64,000 nt of DNA from NCBI RefSeq assembly GCF_910592395.1, contig NC_088322.1, forward strand, positions 7,685,431 to 7,749,430. Reading direction: 5' to 3'. Source of the DNA: Lineus longissimus (lineage: Eukaryota > Nemertea > Pilidiophora > Heteronemertea > Lineidae). Position numbers and translations under genes: made by a program. Below, in pieces: positions 61,401 through 64,000 of the stretch. Below the pieces are notes generated by a model. It saw only the letters and a list, made by a program, of their open reading frames with translations, made no database searches and was not told where the DNA came from. The stretch's first letter is position 1. The number at the start of each line of letters is the position of its first letter.

Positions 61401-63754
61401 TATTCAATCGTTGGTCAGGAAAATAGAACAGCAGTTATACCCAATGCCGTAATGCATTTATCATGCATGCAACTCTGCTGAAACTGAGTACATGTATATG
61501 AGGTTTTTGTATCACTGTCCACACAGTGATTTACATAATATTCTAAAAGCTTTCTCCTCTTCTGCTTTTCAGTTTAAATAACAAAATTGTTGCGTTAAAA
61601 GAGATTCGATTACAAGAGGAGGAGGGTACGCCGTTCACTGCGATCAGAGAAGGTAAGGGCAGCGGGCATAAAGTCGCAGATCTGGTCAAAAGGATTAACC
61701 ACATTGGAATCACACTGTACAAAAAAACGTTTTTAAGATATCACAATTGGCTCAAGTTATCATGTAGTTTGAACCTTATAAGGTTTAAAGATATCTCAAT
61801 TGGCTCAAATTATCATATAGTTTGAACCTTATGAGGTGTAAATATATCTCAGTTTATGGTATCTGTTGTGCTACATTACCACCACTTTTCGTCTTTCTTA
61901 CTCCAGTGTTGTCTTATTTCAGCATCCCTACTAAAAGGTCTGAAGCACGCCAACATCGTCACCCTCCATGACATTATACATACTAAAGAAACTCTGACCT
62001 TTGTATTTGAATTTGTGGTAAGTTTATCAACAACAATTACTTTGAATGGAGGTTTTCGCCCCTCGAATATGATGTAGAATGGAGGTTCCTCGGCCAAAAC
62101 AACAGAAATATCCCATCCTGCAGCTTGAGATTGGCTTCCCTCTCTTAGCTGAAGACCGATTCTCCACCTAATAATGCCAAGTGGAACCCAACCACAGTTG
62201 CATGCTAAAGCAACCCATACTCAAAGGATGACCTCGCTAAATGTGTGAGTTATTGACCTACACAATGATCCGCTTCGTGAAGTCATGTTTTAGAACATGT
62301 AGAATGTAGCAACAACTTTCATCAGTGATTTACTTCTAAATTAGCACCCGGCATCAACCAACTTACATGTAGGTTTGAAAACATGACATGACACGGGAGT
62401 AGGCTGAGGTGACGTCGTGAATCGTATCTAGCCCACTCTTTGGAATAAATTGTTTGTTCTTTATGTCACAAATGACACGTGACATGTGAAAACTTAAACT
62501 CTATGTAAACCCGGCCTTACGGGACTATATTGAGACTGAGTTGAATCTTGTTATACGATCTCATGTCTTTCGCTTCAGCATACAGATCTCAGTCAGTACT
62601 TAGAAAAGCATACAGGAGGATTAAATCCACAAAACGTTAAGGTAAGAGCACTTGCATTTGATGCCCATATTCAGCCAAACACTATTGTGCCAACCTCATT
62701 CAGTCAAAAAAGCATTGGTGGCAGCACAATGGATTATAATTTCAATGTACATGATGAGTAAATCAGAACTCTGAAGTACGTGTAAATCACTATCAGGTCT
62801 ACATTTGGCTGAAGTCAGTTATTTGTTTCATATACAATGTAGCTGTTTAGATCGAGGAAAAGATGTGTGGATATCTATTTTCTATTTAAAATTTGATCAT
62901 CTCCCAAAATGCTGTTGCTGATAGTTTTGGCAGGACCCCTGGATTCAGCCCATTCTATAGATTCTGGCTACCATACCATTAGAAATACATGTCGTTTTGG
63001 CTCGGCTGAGGTCATCATCACTTCAAGTTATCTTATTTGTTCAGAAAACAATTCCTCAGCCACACTATACAAAACATCAAATGATGAGTTGGTCAACACC
63101 TCTCAAAATATTGCATCCGAAGAATTTAGCACTCATATCGTAACAATTTGGGTAATGTATGGAAAATCTATCACCTTGGGATTTGATGCTTTTAAAACAT
63201 TTCTGGGGATTAATCGTAGTTGACATAATCACTATTGATTACCGTCTAAATAGTTGCAGACTGGGTAGATGGGAAGACTGTCTCGAGCAGCTTTTTCAGA
63301 ATGGTGCAGCGGTCCAGTATTGGATTCTGAAGGACATAAATCGGCAAAAGGGCACCAGTATTGCCATTTTGGACACAGCAATGTCCGTTTGAGCATAGCA
63401 ACCACCAGGCCTATTAGTTTCTGGTATCTCTGTACGGCATGATGATCATGATATATTGGTTGTCATGGTCAGAATGGAGCCAGTACCAATGCCCTGCACC
63501 CCAGCTACATGTATACACTGTGTCCAAACTGATCAACGGTGGGCCTCGCCTGCTCACAGATAACGGCACTAGTTATAGGCGAACCATGAGTAAATACAGA
63601 GTTACGATCTGTAAATTGACAGCCTTGGCTTTTATTGATTTGGGTGCTGGTTGTGCTTTATTGATTGATACCTGCTTCTTTTACTGTTGCAGTTGTTTTT
63701 ATTTCAACTCTTACGAGGACTAGCGTACTGTCATCAACGAAGAATATTACATAG
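10413..63754 (+). CDS. cdk14: PFTAIRE-type cyclin-dependent kinase (CDK14/15-like), ten exons, 3' part outside the window
   Basis: Join: 10413-10461, 14569-14640, 42475-42515, 47464-47599, 48091-48275, 61290-61381, 61573-61652, 61923-62017, 62579-62641, 63693-63754. All nine introns are GT-AG and all phases match, giving about 291 residues. Residues 23-40 form a basic motif ([18 protein letters not shown]) matching the start of CDK14. Residues 41-161 are a low-homology linker rich in Ser, Lys and Asp. The kinase domain starts near 166, with GEGSYATV at 179-186, catalytic Lys201 in VALKE, and PFTAIRE at 212-218 with the alpha-C Glu218. His291-Arg292 open the HRD motif. Known family members are Ser/Thr kinases activated by membrane-tethered cyclin Y and act in Wnt/LRP6 signalling and the cell cycle; Drosophila Eip63E is the fly homologue. 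Identity to CDK14/15 is very high from the glycine loop onward. CDK14 and CDK15 cannot be separated here, because invertebrates often keep one gene. Confidence 0.93.
11619..11800. mobile_element. MITE family A, copy 2
   Basis: Matches copy 1 through the CTCTCTATTAAGGACA motifs and ends in GGTTCTACTG followed by TA. The left end has a small insertion (CAGTAATTGGAACCT), so this copy is older or damaged. Confidence 0.85.
12213..12488. mobile_element. MITE B with about 30-bp terminal inverted repeats
   Basis: The left end, GGGACTTTCGGCAAGTTCAA and onward, and the right end are reverse complements over about 32 bases with roughly one mismatch, separated by about 210 bp with no ORF. The bases just outside the GGGAC/GTCCC ends are TA on both sides, suggesting a TA target duplication. 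Only one copy is seen in this window. The near-identical ends suggest recent activity. Confidence 0.8.
12985..13178 (+). mobile_element. tRNA-derived SINE
   Basis: The head (about 12990-13058) resembles a tRNA gene. It has GGTGGCAC at the start, GTGCCAC at the end that could pair as an acceptor stem, and a good B-box (GGTTCGATACC) at about 13032. The anticodon arm is degenerate. A tRNA-unrelated body of about 120 bp follows and runs up to the next MITE. This reads as a SINE, not a functional tRNA. Confidence 0.6.
13181..13338. mobile_element. MITE family A, copy 3
   Basis: Begins CAGTAGAACCTCTCTATTAA and ends GAGGTTTTACTG, with TA on both outer sides. It sits immediately 3' of a SINE body. 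Confidence 0.9.
13509..13739. mobile_element. MITE family A, copy 4, with internal duplication
   Basis: Ends CAGTAGAACCTCTCTATTAA and GGAGGTTCTACTG with TA on both sides. It is longer than its relatives because a block of about 72 bp (AGAGGTGTCCTGATTAGAGA through AAAACTAG) occurs twice, at about 13565-13630 and 13637-13702. Confidence 0.9.
14569..14640 (+). CDS. cdk14: cdk14 exon 2: basic N-terminal motif
   Basis: Encodes residues 18-40. It contains [18 protein letters not shown], clearly related to the KMKKLRRTLSESFSRI motif near the N-terminus of vertebrate CDK14. The acceptor is tcttttcag and the donor TTT/gtaagt, phase 1. The internal Met (residue 23) could serve as an alternative start. 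Confidence 0.9.
14726..14994. mobile_element. MITE C, 15-bp terminal inverted repeats
   Basis: The ends are CACTCCTAAAAATAA and TTATTTTTAAGAGTG, complementary except for one base, enclosing about 240 bp of AT-rich DNA with no ORF. Only one copy is seen here. The transposase family is not assigned. Confidence 0.6.
15400..15530. repeat. Dispersed CGTC/GTCCGTC-rich repeat
   Basis: A GC-richer tract of imperfect GTCTGTCTGTTGGTCCG repeats, similar in character to the GTCCGTTATCCRTC tracts at 48499 and 49140. It appears to be the leader of the tandem copies that follow at 15534. Confidence 0.5.
15534..16055. repeat. Two tandem copies of a 230-260 bp dispersed repeat
   Basis: Copy 1 (about 15534-15757) and copy 2 (about 15798-16055) share GGCAGTTTTGA at the start, then ACTGCTCATGAGACTTCATC, TAATACCTAGGTTTTGGATT and AAGGTCACAGGGGTCAAATA in the same order. 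The motif 'ttgaccta...caaggtcacaggggtcaaat' recurs widely in marine-invertebrate DNA as I recall; that is knowledge, not shown here. Confidence 0.8.
16820..17089. mobile_element. MITE family D, copy 1 (TTAA-flanked)
   Basis: Starts after TTAA with AGGAGTATGCCGTTCATG and ends AACGGTATAGGCCT, so its ends are imperfect inverted repeats. Shared interior motifs include TTTGCTGAAACTTGG and CAACGGCAATGCTGAAATTTA. Related copies are at 26437 (reverse), 39963 (reverse) and 54781, plus a fragment at 61397. TTAA on both sides of the best copies is the target site used by piggyBac-type transposases. Confidence 0.75.
19056..19233. mobile_element. MITE family A, copy 5
   Basis: Keeps the CCTTAATAGAGAG and GTCCTGATTAGAGAGGTC motifs, but both ends are mutated (AGTAAAACCTCTC and GATTCCGCTG), indicating an older insertion. 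Confidence 0.8.
20620..21330. repeat. Imperfect duplication of ~100-bp modules
   Basis: The motif GAGGAGTTGTATCTCTCT followed by GAGACTGAA and CCAAGAATTGAT occurs at about 20975-21040 and 21147-21205. A second pair (TTTCGATGATTGTAGTCTCG near 20744 and TTTAGATGGCTGTAGTCGCG near 21265) flanks it. This suggests two diverged copies of a larger block. No gene is recognised. Confidence 0.55.
21415..21935. repeat. 64-bp tandem repeat, about 8 copies
   Basis: The unit includes TTGAGGTTTGATTTGTGTAT, GGAGGCTGAACTGT, CACAATACACTGC and GGTGCATGTA. Two units are 60 bp because of a GGGAAG variant. As 64 = 3x21+1, all three minus frames stay open and give overlapping spurious ORFs of 170-213 residues. Confidence 0.95.
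23439..23975. repeat. Imperfect inverted repeat around a GC-richer open stretch
   Basis: The reverse complement of about 23616-23669 (AGCCTTGCCACAGCGAGGAA) resembles 23870-23922 (AGCCTCACCACAGTGAGGAA), including a shared AGTCCATACA. Similarity continues loosely outward (GTCATGGC / GCCATGAC). The stretch 23439-23741 is open on the plus strand for 100 codons, but it matches no protein family I know. Confidence 0.45.
24394..24620. mobile_element. hAT-like MITE with six AGGTAGGGTG repeats
   Basis: The terminal inverted repeats are CAGTGTTCTCCACA at the left and TGTGGAGAACACTG at the right, perfect over 14 bases. Inside are six copies of AGGTAGGGTG followed by G or A (near 24420, 24471, 24493, 24537, 24556 and 24576). 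CAGTG ends are typical of hAT elements. The expected 8-bp target duplication is not evident (catatgtg left, atttccat right), so the assignment is tentative. Confidence 0.65.
24621..26436. other. Intron segment with unrecognised open stretches
   Basis: 25058-25240 and 25206-25463 on the plus strand are open and more purine- and GC-rich than the surroundings. The second ends with a basic run containing [14 protein letters not shown]. Beyond its stop, 25461-25580 again reads plausibly in one frame ([16 protein letters not shown]). This could be the remnant of a retroelement or retrogene, but no diagnostic domain is visible. Confidence 0.3.
26437..26658. mobile_element. MITE family D, copy 2
   Basis: Bounded by TTAA at 26433-26436 and 26659-26662. 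It begins AGGCCTACGCCGTCCATTAA and ends AAAGGCGTACCCCT, so it is the reverse orientation of copy 1. It carries CAGCATTGCCGTTGTGTAGA, the complement-oriented core. Confidence 0.85.
26663..28590. other. Intron segment without a gene
   Basis: No coding or RNA feature is recognised. At 27299-27425 a short segment lies between two TTAA sites (27295-27298 and 27426-27429) and starts AGGCCTACGTGG, like family D; it may be a deleted family D copy. Confidence 0.4.
28590..29040. repeat. 43-bp tandem repeat, about 10 copies
   Basis: The unit is GTGATTCTAATGTTAATGGT followed by AATGATTTTCAATTTACATT and a CGA. Copies alternate between GAGTGATTC and GAGATGATTC variants. AT-rich and non-coding. Confidence 0.92.
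29190..29410. repeat. Degenerate ~28-30 bp tandem repeats
   Basis: Repeated phrases of the form TGGTTRCYAGGCACAGTGTC (for example near 29270, 29300, 29330, 29360 and 29395), diverged from one another. Confidence 0.65.
31968..32158. repeat. 63-bp tandem repeat, three copies
   Basis: The unit contains AATCATAATCTTTAGTTGTC, then AAACCGGTCTTTTGAGGACT, then AAGTCACAACCAGAAT. The copies differ at only a few positions. Confidence 0.93.
35240..35765. repeat. Two successive imperfect direct duplications
   Basis: The first pair (about 35249-35360 and 35380-35490) shares GATAACTTTTT, GTCTATTTTGTGTT and GGCAGATTTGCC-like motifs. The second pair (about 35530-35600 and 35690-35760) shares AAAGGATCACTTGTTTTATT and GATCTGTAGG. 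No protein-coding meaning is recognised. Confidence 0.6.
36390..38330. repeat. 71-bp minisatellite, about 27 units, with higher-order structure
   Basis: The unit has ATATTTTGCGTCAATTGGTT, TGTGATTGGATATTGTTTGA and CATGCTTGAGAAGGAAAGGA. Two unit types, GAGACGGAAAGAAAGGCATT and GAGAAGGAAAGGAAGGCATT, alternate in the central part. A variant block at the left edge (about 36470-36640, with GATGCCTTGGAAGAAAGG and CATGCTCTAGAAGG) recurs at about 37965-38110, so a multi-unit block was duplicated. Minus-strand 65-136 residue ORFs are an artefact of the 71-bp period. Confidence 0.96.
38640..39310. repeat. Degenerate ~100-bp repeats
   Basis: A loose array in which phrases such as CTTGCCAACTTGGTTCTT, CCATATGACCAGG, TTTCTGCCTTGAATTTGA and CCCAGATT(G/A)(G/T)(C/G)TCT recur three to five times with strong divergence. 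Confidence 0.5.
39963..40163. mobile_element. MITE family D, copy 3
   Basis: Flanked by TTAA at 39959-39962 and 40164-40167. It begins AGGCCTAAGCTGTTCATC and ends ATGGCGTACCCCT. An internal block, CATTGCCGTTGTGTAGACTG, is present twice (about 40050 and 40113), a local duplication not seen in the other copies. Confidence 0.85.
40615..40855. repeat. 58-bp tandem repeat, four copies
   Basis: The unit is TTTGGTATGATATCGCCCTT, TCAGGTTTTCTCGCGATGGA and GGTCGGATTGACTCTGAT. The copies are nearly identical, differing mainly at CGCGATGG versus CGCAATGG, which suggests recent amplification. Confidence 0.95.
41548..41714. mobile_element. MITE family A, copy 6
   Basis: Left end CAGTGGAACTTCCCATAGTG and right end GAGTCTCAACTG, with TA outside each. 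It keeps AATCAGGATATCTCTCTATA and related internal motifs but is diverged. Confidence 0.8.
42475..42515 (+). CDS. cdk14: cdk14 exon 3 (41 bp)
   Basis: Encodes residues 42-54, [13 protein letters not shown], after a Ser split with exon 2. It aligns with the acidic ALKKDDTTFDE segment just after the basic motif of vertebrate CDK14. The acceptor is atttttgcag and the donor GAG/gtaaga. Phases are 1 in and 0 out, exactly what exons 2 and 4 need. Confidence 0.85.
43075..43290 (-). mobile_element. tRNA-derived SINE, minus strand
   Basis: Read on the minus strand from about 43290, it starts with a tRNA-like head: TAGCATAGTTAGAGCA resembles an A-box, then CGGGCTTAAAATCC, then a B-box-like GTGGGTTTGAC. 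The body ends with GGTACCCATTCACTCCTGGG on the plus strand. Similar sequences are widespread SINEs in aquatic animals. Confidence 0.6.
43465..44400 (+). other. Three diverged similar segments, unknown origin
   Basis: TATGAACCAATCGAAGGCTG (about 43489) and TATGAACCAATAGATGGCTG (about 43779) are clearly related over about 42 bases. A third segment, TACGAACCAATGAATGAACT (about 44280), is more diverged. Each lies in an open frame (YEPIEGC, YEPIDGC, YEPMNEL). They could be remnants of a tandemly duplicated exon or element. No family is recognised. Confidence 0.35.
44949..45140 (-). mobile_element. LINE or SINE 3' end, minus strand, with (TTA)n tail
   Basis: On the minus strand the segment ends in GCGGCGCTATATAAATTTTT and a TTA microsatellite tail (44954-44972 on plus). 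The perfect 9-base inverted repeat AGCGCCGCT/AGCGGCGCT near 44982-45012 forms a hairpin just before the tail. Upstream, a frame reading like [12 protein letters not shown] resembles the C-terminus of L2/CR1-like ORF2. Confidence 0.6.
46561..46683. mobile_element. MITE family E, copy 1
   Basis: The ends AAGGTAAGGTGGTACAGTTA and GGTTGTACCAATTTACCTT are imperfect inverted repeats of about 25 bases. An inner inverted pair, AACCACTTTGTGCATT and AATGTACAAAGTGGTT, forms a second hairpin. It shares its ends with the 85-bp copy at 47714. Confidence 0.75.
46727..46930 (+). mobile_element. tRNA-derived SINE with LINE-like 3' end
   Basis: Head with A-box-like GTGGCCAAGTGAGTGCAGG and B-box GGTTCGAATCC (about 46771). 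The body ends GAAAAGTGCTATAGAAATGA, the AAGTGCTATAAAAT-type tail that SINEs share with L2/CR1 LINEs. It lies between a family E MITE and an ATATGTAA simple repeat. Confidence 0.7.
47020..47060. repeat. TATGTAAATA simple repeat
   Basis: Four to five copies of TATATGTAAA-type units of about 12 bp. Confidence 0.85.
47464..47599 (+). CDS. cdk14: cdk14 exon 4
   Basis: Encodes residues 55-99, beginning [15 protein letters not shown] and ending GEGLDRLE, plus one base. The acceptor tcctactttcag and donor GAAG/gtgctg fit, with phase 0 in and 1 out. It is hydrophilic linker with little similarity to vertebrate CDK14. The call rests on splice signals and on phase agreement with both neighbours. The frame stays open upstream of the acceptor to an ATG at 47353, so an alternative first exon is possible. 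Confidence 0.75.
47714..47798. mobile_element. MITE family E, copy 2: 85-bp near-perfect hairpin
   Basis: The halves TAAGGTAAAGTGGTACAATT and AATTGTACCACCTGACCTTA pair over about 28 bases with few mismatches, and the centre (ACAGTAGAAACAACTGTATA) pairs partly too. It lies in the 491-bp intron 4. Confidence 0.85.
47870..48018. mobile_element. MITE family A, copy 7 (degenerate)
   Basis: Retains TCTCTATTAAGGAGACC, GGGGTGTCCTGATTAGAGAG and TGTCTGCTTAGGGAGGTTCC, but the CAGT ends are lost. It lies about 70 bp before exon 5. Confidence 0.75.
48091..48275 (+). CDS. cdk14: cdk14 exon 5: Ser/Lys-rich linker before the kinase domain
   Basis: Encodes residues 101-161, with [19 protein letters not shown] and, at the end, [20 protein letters not shown]. 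The VKRHYS segment matches the position and chemistry of VKRVHS in vertebrate CDK14. Several R-x-x-S or S-P contexts could be phosphorylation or 14-3-3 sites, as reported for this family; their use here is inference. Acceptor tcttttgcag, donor GGG/gtgagt, phase 1 in and 0 out. Confidence 0.9.
48497..49245. repeat. Two copies of a dispersed 'tagctcac...gtccg' repeat
   Basis: About 48499-48600 and 49140-49245 share TTAGCTCACRTGG, GATGAGAATATGT, TCATGTCCGTTATCC and GTCGTC-rich ends. Such TAGCTCAC plus GTCCGTC elements are frequent in mollusc and related genomes from memory. The DNA between them includes an AT-rich body and a near-palindromic GTGTGTGG...CCACACAC pair (48911-48919 and 49025-49034). 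Confidence 0.65.
51190..51790. repeat. Degenerate ~118-bp tandem repeats, 4-5 copies
   Basis: CATTGCAAAATA(A/C)GCAAGAGG and ACATAGATT(G/A)(A)GGAGACCAGC recur at about 51320 and 51437. More diverged units continue to about 51750 (GATAGATTGAGGGGACTGGC-like) and back to about 51190. Confidence 0.7.
51971..52000. repeat. (CAT)n microsatellite
   Basis: Nine uninterrupted ATC/CAT triplets. A second one lies at 59121-59145. Confidence 0.95.
54781..54990. mobile_element. MITE family D, copy 4
   Basis: Starts after TTAA (54777-54780) with AGGGGTATGCAGTTCGTATC and carries ACTTTGCTGAAACCTGGTAT and CAATGGCAATGTTAAAATTT, as in copy 1. The right end (AACGGCAGAGGTATTTACGG) has lost its TTAA. Confidence 0.75.
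55478..55659. mobile_element. Possible MITE with ~13-bp inverted ends
   Basis: GGTGCCAGAAAAT at the left and ATTTTTCGGCACC at the right are complementary apart from one position. The interior is rich in TCACGTGATGATC and TGACGTCACG motifs. A single copy; no clear target duplication. Confidence 0.4.
56255..56830. repeat. 46-bp tandem repeat, about 12 copies
   Basis: The unit contains GAGATTAGGATTGTTCTTTG, GCTGTCCGGATATTACAGGC and ACCTTT. Left-hand units are more diverged (GACTTGGAGGTGAGG variants alternate with the GAGATTAGG type), and the right-hand half is homogeneous. Confidence 0.93.
57546..57870. repeat. Tandem duplication of ~170 bp
   Basis: Copy 1 begins GACAAAGTTTTTTTGCACAA and copy 2 GAAAGAGTTTTTTTGCATAC. 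Both continue with AGTAGTR(C/T)(C/A)TACTGC, then GGACTCAATCACRG-like and GCACAAAATC(A)TATG endings. Confidence 0.75.
58580..59000. repeat. Diverged direct repeat with a minus-strand open stretch
   Basis: GGACAATTAAACCACAAAAC (about 58800) and GGACAATCAAACCACAAAAA (about 58910) start two ~50-bp similar segments (AGGAAGTNGACYACAAGTG). A 110-codon minus-strand open stretch (58582-58914) crosses the first. No family is recognised, and it is probably fortuitous. Confidence 0.45.
60890..61175 (+). mobile_element. Possible tRNA-derived SINE
   Basis: AGCCTAGCGGTTGACCATAC resembles an A-box region, and GGGAACGATCCC about 50 bases later a B-box. The segment then continues without simple structure to CTAAGGGTAGTGGCGCG. 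Support is weak compared with the SINE at 46727. Confidence 0.35.
61290..61381 (+). CDS. cdk14: cdk14 exon 6: start of the kinase domain, glycine loop
   Basis: Encodes residues 162-191, including [20 protein letters not shown] then VYKG. The GEGSYATV loop and surroundings are almost identical to vertebrate CDK14 ([16 protein letters not shown]). Acceptor tcattgaag, donor AGCAA/gtaagt, phase 0 in and 2 out. Confidence 0.97.
61397..61505. mobile_element. MITE family D fragment in intron 6
   Basis: Resembles the left part of copy 1: GAAAATAGAA, GCAGTTAYACCCAATGCCG, ATGCATGCAACTCTGCTGAA. It is truncated on the right. Intron 6 is only 191 bp, so this fragment makes up over half of it. Confidence 0.6.
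61573..61652 (+). CDS. cdk14: cdk14 exon 7: catalytic lysine and PFTAIRE helix
   Basis: Encodes residues 193-218: [20 protein letters not shown] followed by RE. Lys201 is the ATP-positioning lysine, and PFTAIRE (212-218) is the cyclin-contact alpha-C helix that names the subfamily. Acceptor tgcttttcag, donor GAAG/gtaagg, phase 2 in and 1 out. Confidence 0.98.
61725..61858. repeat. ~63-bp tandem repeat, two copies, in intron 7
   Basis: AAGATATCACAATTGGCTCA and AAGATATCTCAATTGGCTCA head two copies that share TTATCATRTAGTTTGAACCT and TATRAGG. Confidence 0.9.
61923..62017 (+). CDS. cdk14: cdk14 exon 8: N-lobe strands 4-5 and hinge
   Basis: Encodes residues 220-250: [20 protein letters not shown] then [11 protein letters not shown], nearly identical to CDK14/CDK15. 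Acceptor cttatttcag, donor GTG/gtaagt, phase 1 in and 0 out. Confidence 0.98.
62579..62641 (+). CDS. cdk14: cdk14 exon 9
   Basis: Encodes residues 251-271: [20 protein letters not shown] and K, matching HTDLCQYMDKHPGGLHPDNV of vertebrate CDK14. Acceptor tttcgcttcag, donor AAG/gtaaga, phase 0 both sides. Confidence 0.97.
62642..63692 (+). other. cdk14: cdk14 intron 9 (1.05 kb)
   Basis: No repeat or gene recognised. Open stretches in it are short and unconserved. The acceptor is ttactgttgcag. Confidence 0.7.
63693..63754 (+). CDS. cdk14: cdk14 exon 10: alpha-E helix up to the HRD motif
   Basis: Encodes residues 272-291: [20 protein letters not shown] plus two bases of the Arg codon. The donor AG/gtaagg interrupts the HRD catalytic motif inside the Arg codon. 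The next exon (expected to start by completing Arg and then Asp-Leu-Lys-Pro) is not found in 63755-64000. Confidence 0.97.
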
Positions 63755-64000
63755 GTAAGGATGATGCCAAAAGGATAGGGAGCGATGACGATGACAGAGA
63801 TGTCATTGTCATCAAAAAGAAAGAAGATAATGGCAATTTTGATTTTTCACTCGCCTTAATTAGGCCGGAATTTAGTCACTTGTCATGTTTCACTTGTCAT
63901 GAGTCAACTGTCTTAGGCTTGAACACATGAGGTGATTGTGAAAAGTGACATCATGTATCAAATGTAGCCCACTCTTTGCAGTGAATCCTTCAGGTTATGT
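63755..64000 (+). other. cdk14: cdk14 intron 10, incomplete
   Basis: AT-rich. The segment 63925-63990 (GTGACATCATGTATCAAATG, TAGCCCACTCTTTG) resembles 62410-62450 in intron 8 (GTGACGTCGTGAATCGTATC, TAGCCCACTCTTTG), a dispersed repeat in two copies. Confidence 0.6.

Noticed and set aside
61856-62077. 73-residue ORF as a separate gene
   Set aside because: It is exon 8 of the CDK gene read through into both flanking introns.
63439-63723. 94-residue ORF overlapping exon 10
   Set aside because: It uses a different frame from the conserved [15 protein letters not shown] reading and ends inside the exon.

Overview
This is a eukaryotic genomic window, almost certainly from an aquatic invertebrate animal. 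It contains spliced coding sequence with GT-AG introns, low gene density, and abundant MITEs, SINEs, a truncated LINE and long minisatellite arrays. Repeat types here (TA-flanked hairpin MITEs, tRNA-derived SINEs, LINE tails made of short simple repeats, 'tagctcac...gtccg' dispersed repeats) recall mollusc, brachiopod and other marine-invertebrate genomes. I cannot assign a species or phylum from the sequence alone. There are no bacterial-style genes.

One host gene dominates the window: a PFTAIRE-type cyclin-dependent kinase (CDK14/CDK15 family, Drosophila Eip63E-like) on the + strand. I reconstruct ten coding exons, from an ATG at 10413 to 63754. All nine introns are GT-AG and every junction is phase-compatible, giving about 291 residues. 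The model covers the basic N-terminal motif, a linker, the glycine loop, the catalytic lysine, the PFTAIRE helix and the protein up to His-Arg of the HRD motif. The rest of the kinase domain lies beyond the right edge. Introns total more than 52 kb. The largest are intron 2 (about 27.8 kb) and intron 5 (about 13 kb), and both are filled with repeats.

Layout: 1-650, a MITE and unassigned DNA. 652-6571, a 62-bp minisatellite of roughly 90 units with a LINE 3' end inserted. 6568-7910, a foldback-like element whose arms are inverted arrays of one 42-bp unit and whose interior holds a broken protein-kinase fragment and a tRNA-like segment. 8129-9825, a 5'-truncated, frameshifted LINE between two nearly identical copies of about 220 bp. 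9826-10412, the putative CDK promoter and leader with a nine-codon uORF. 10413-64000, the CDK gene. Its introns hold seven recognisable non-autonomous element families or types, SINEs, and tandem arrays with periods near 43, 46, 58, 63, 64, 71 and 118 bp.

The most unusual item is the foldback-like element carrying a kinase fragment (6568-7910). Next are the long duplication flanking the LINE, a near-perfect 85-bp intronic hairpin just upstream of CDK exon 5, and a possible alternative first exon of the CDK gene at 47353. All family names rest on motif reading by eye; no database search was run.
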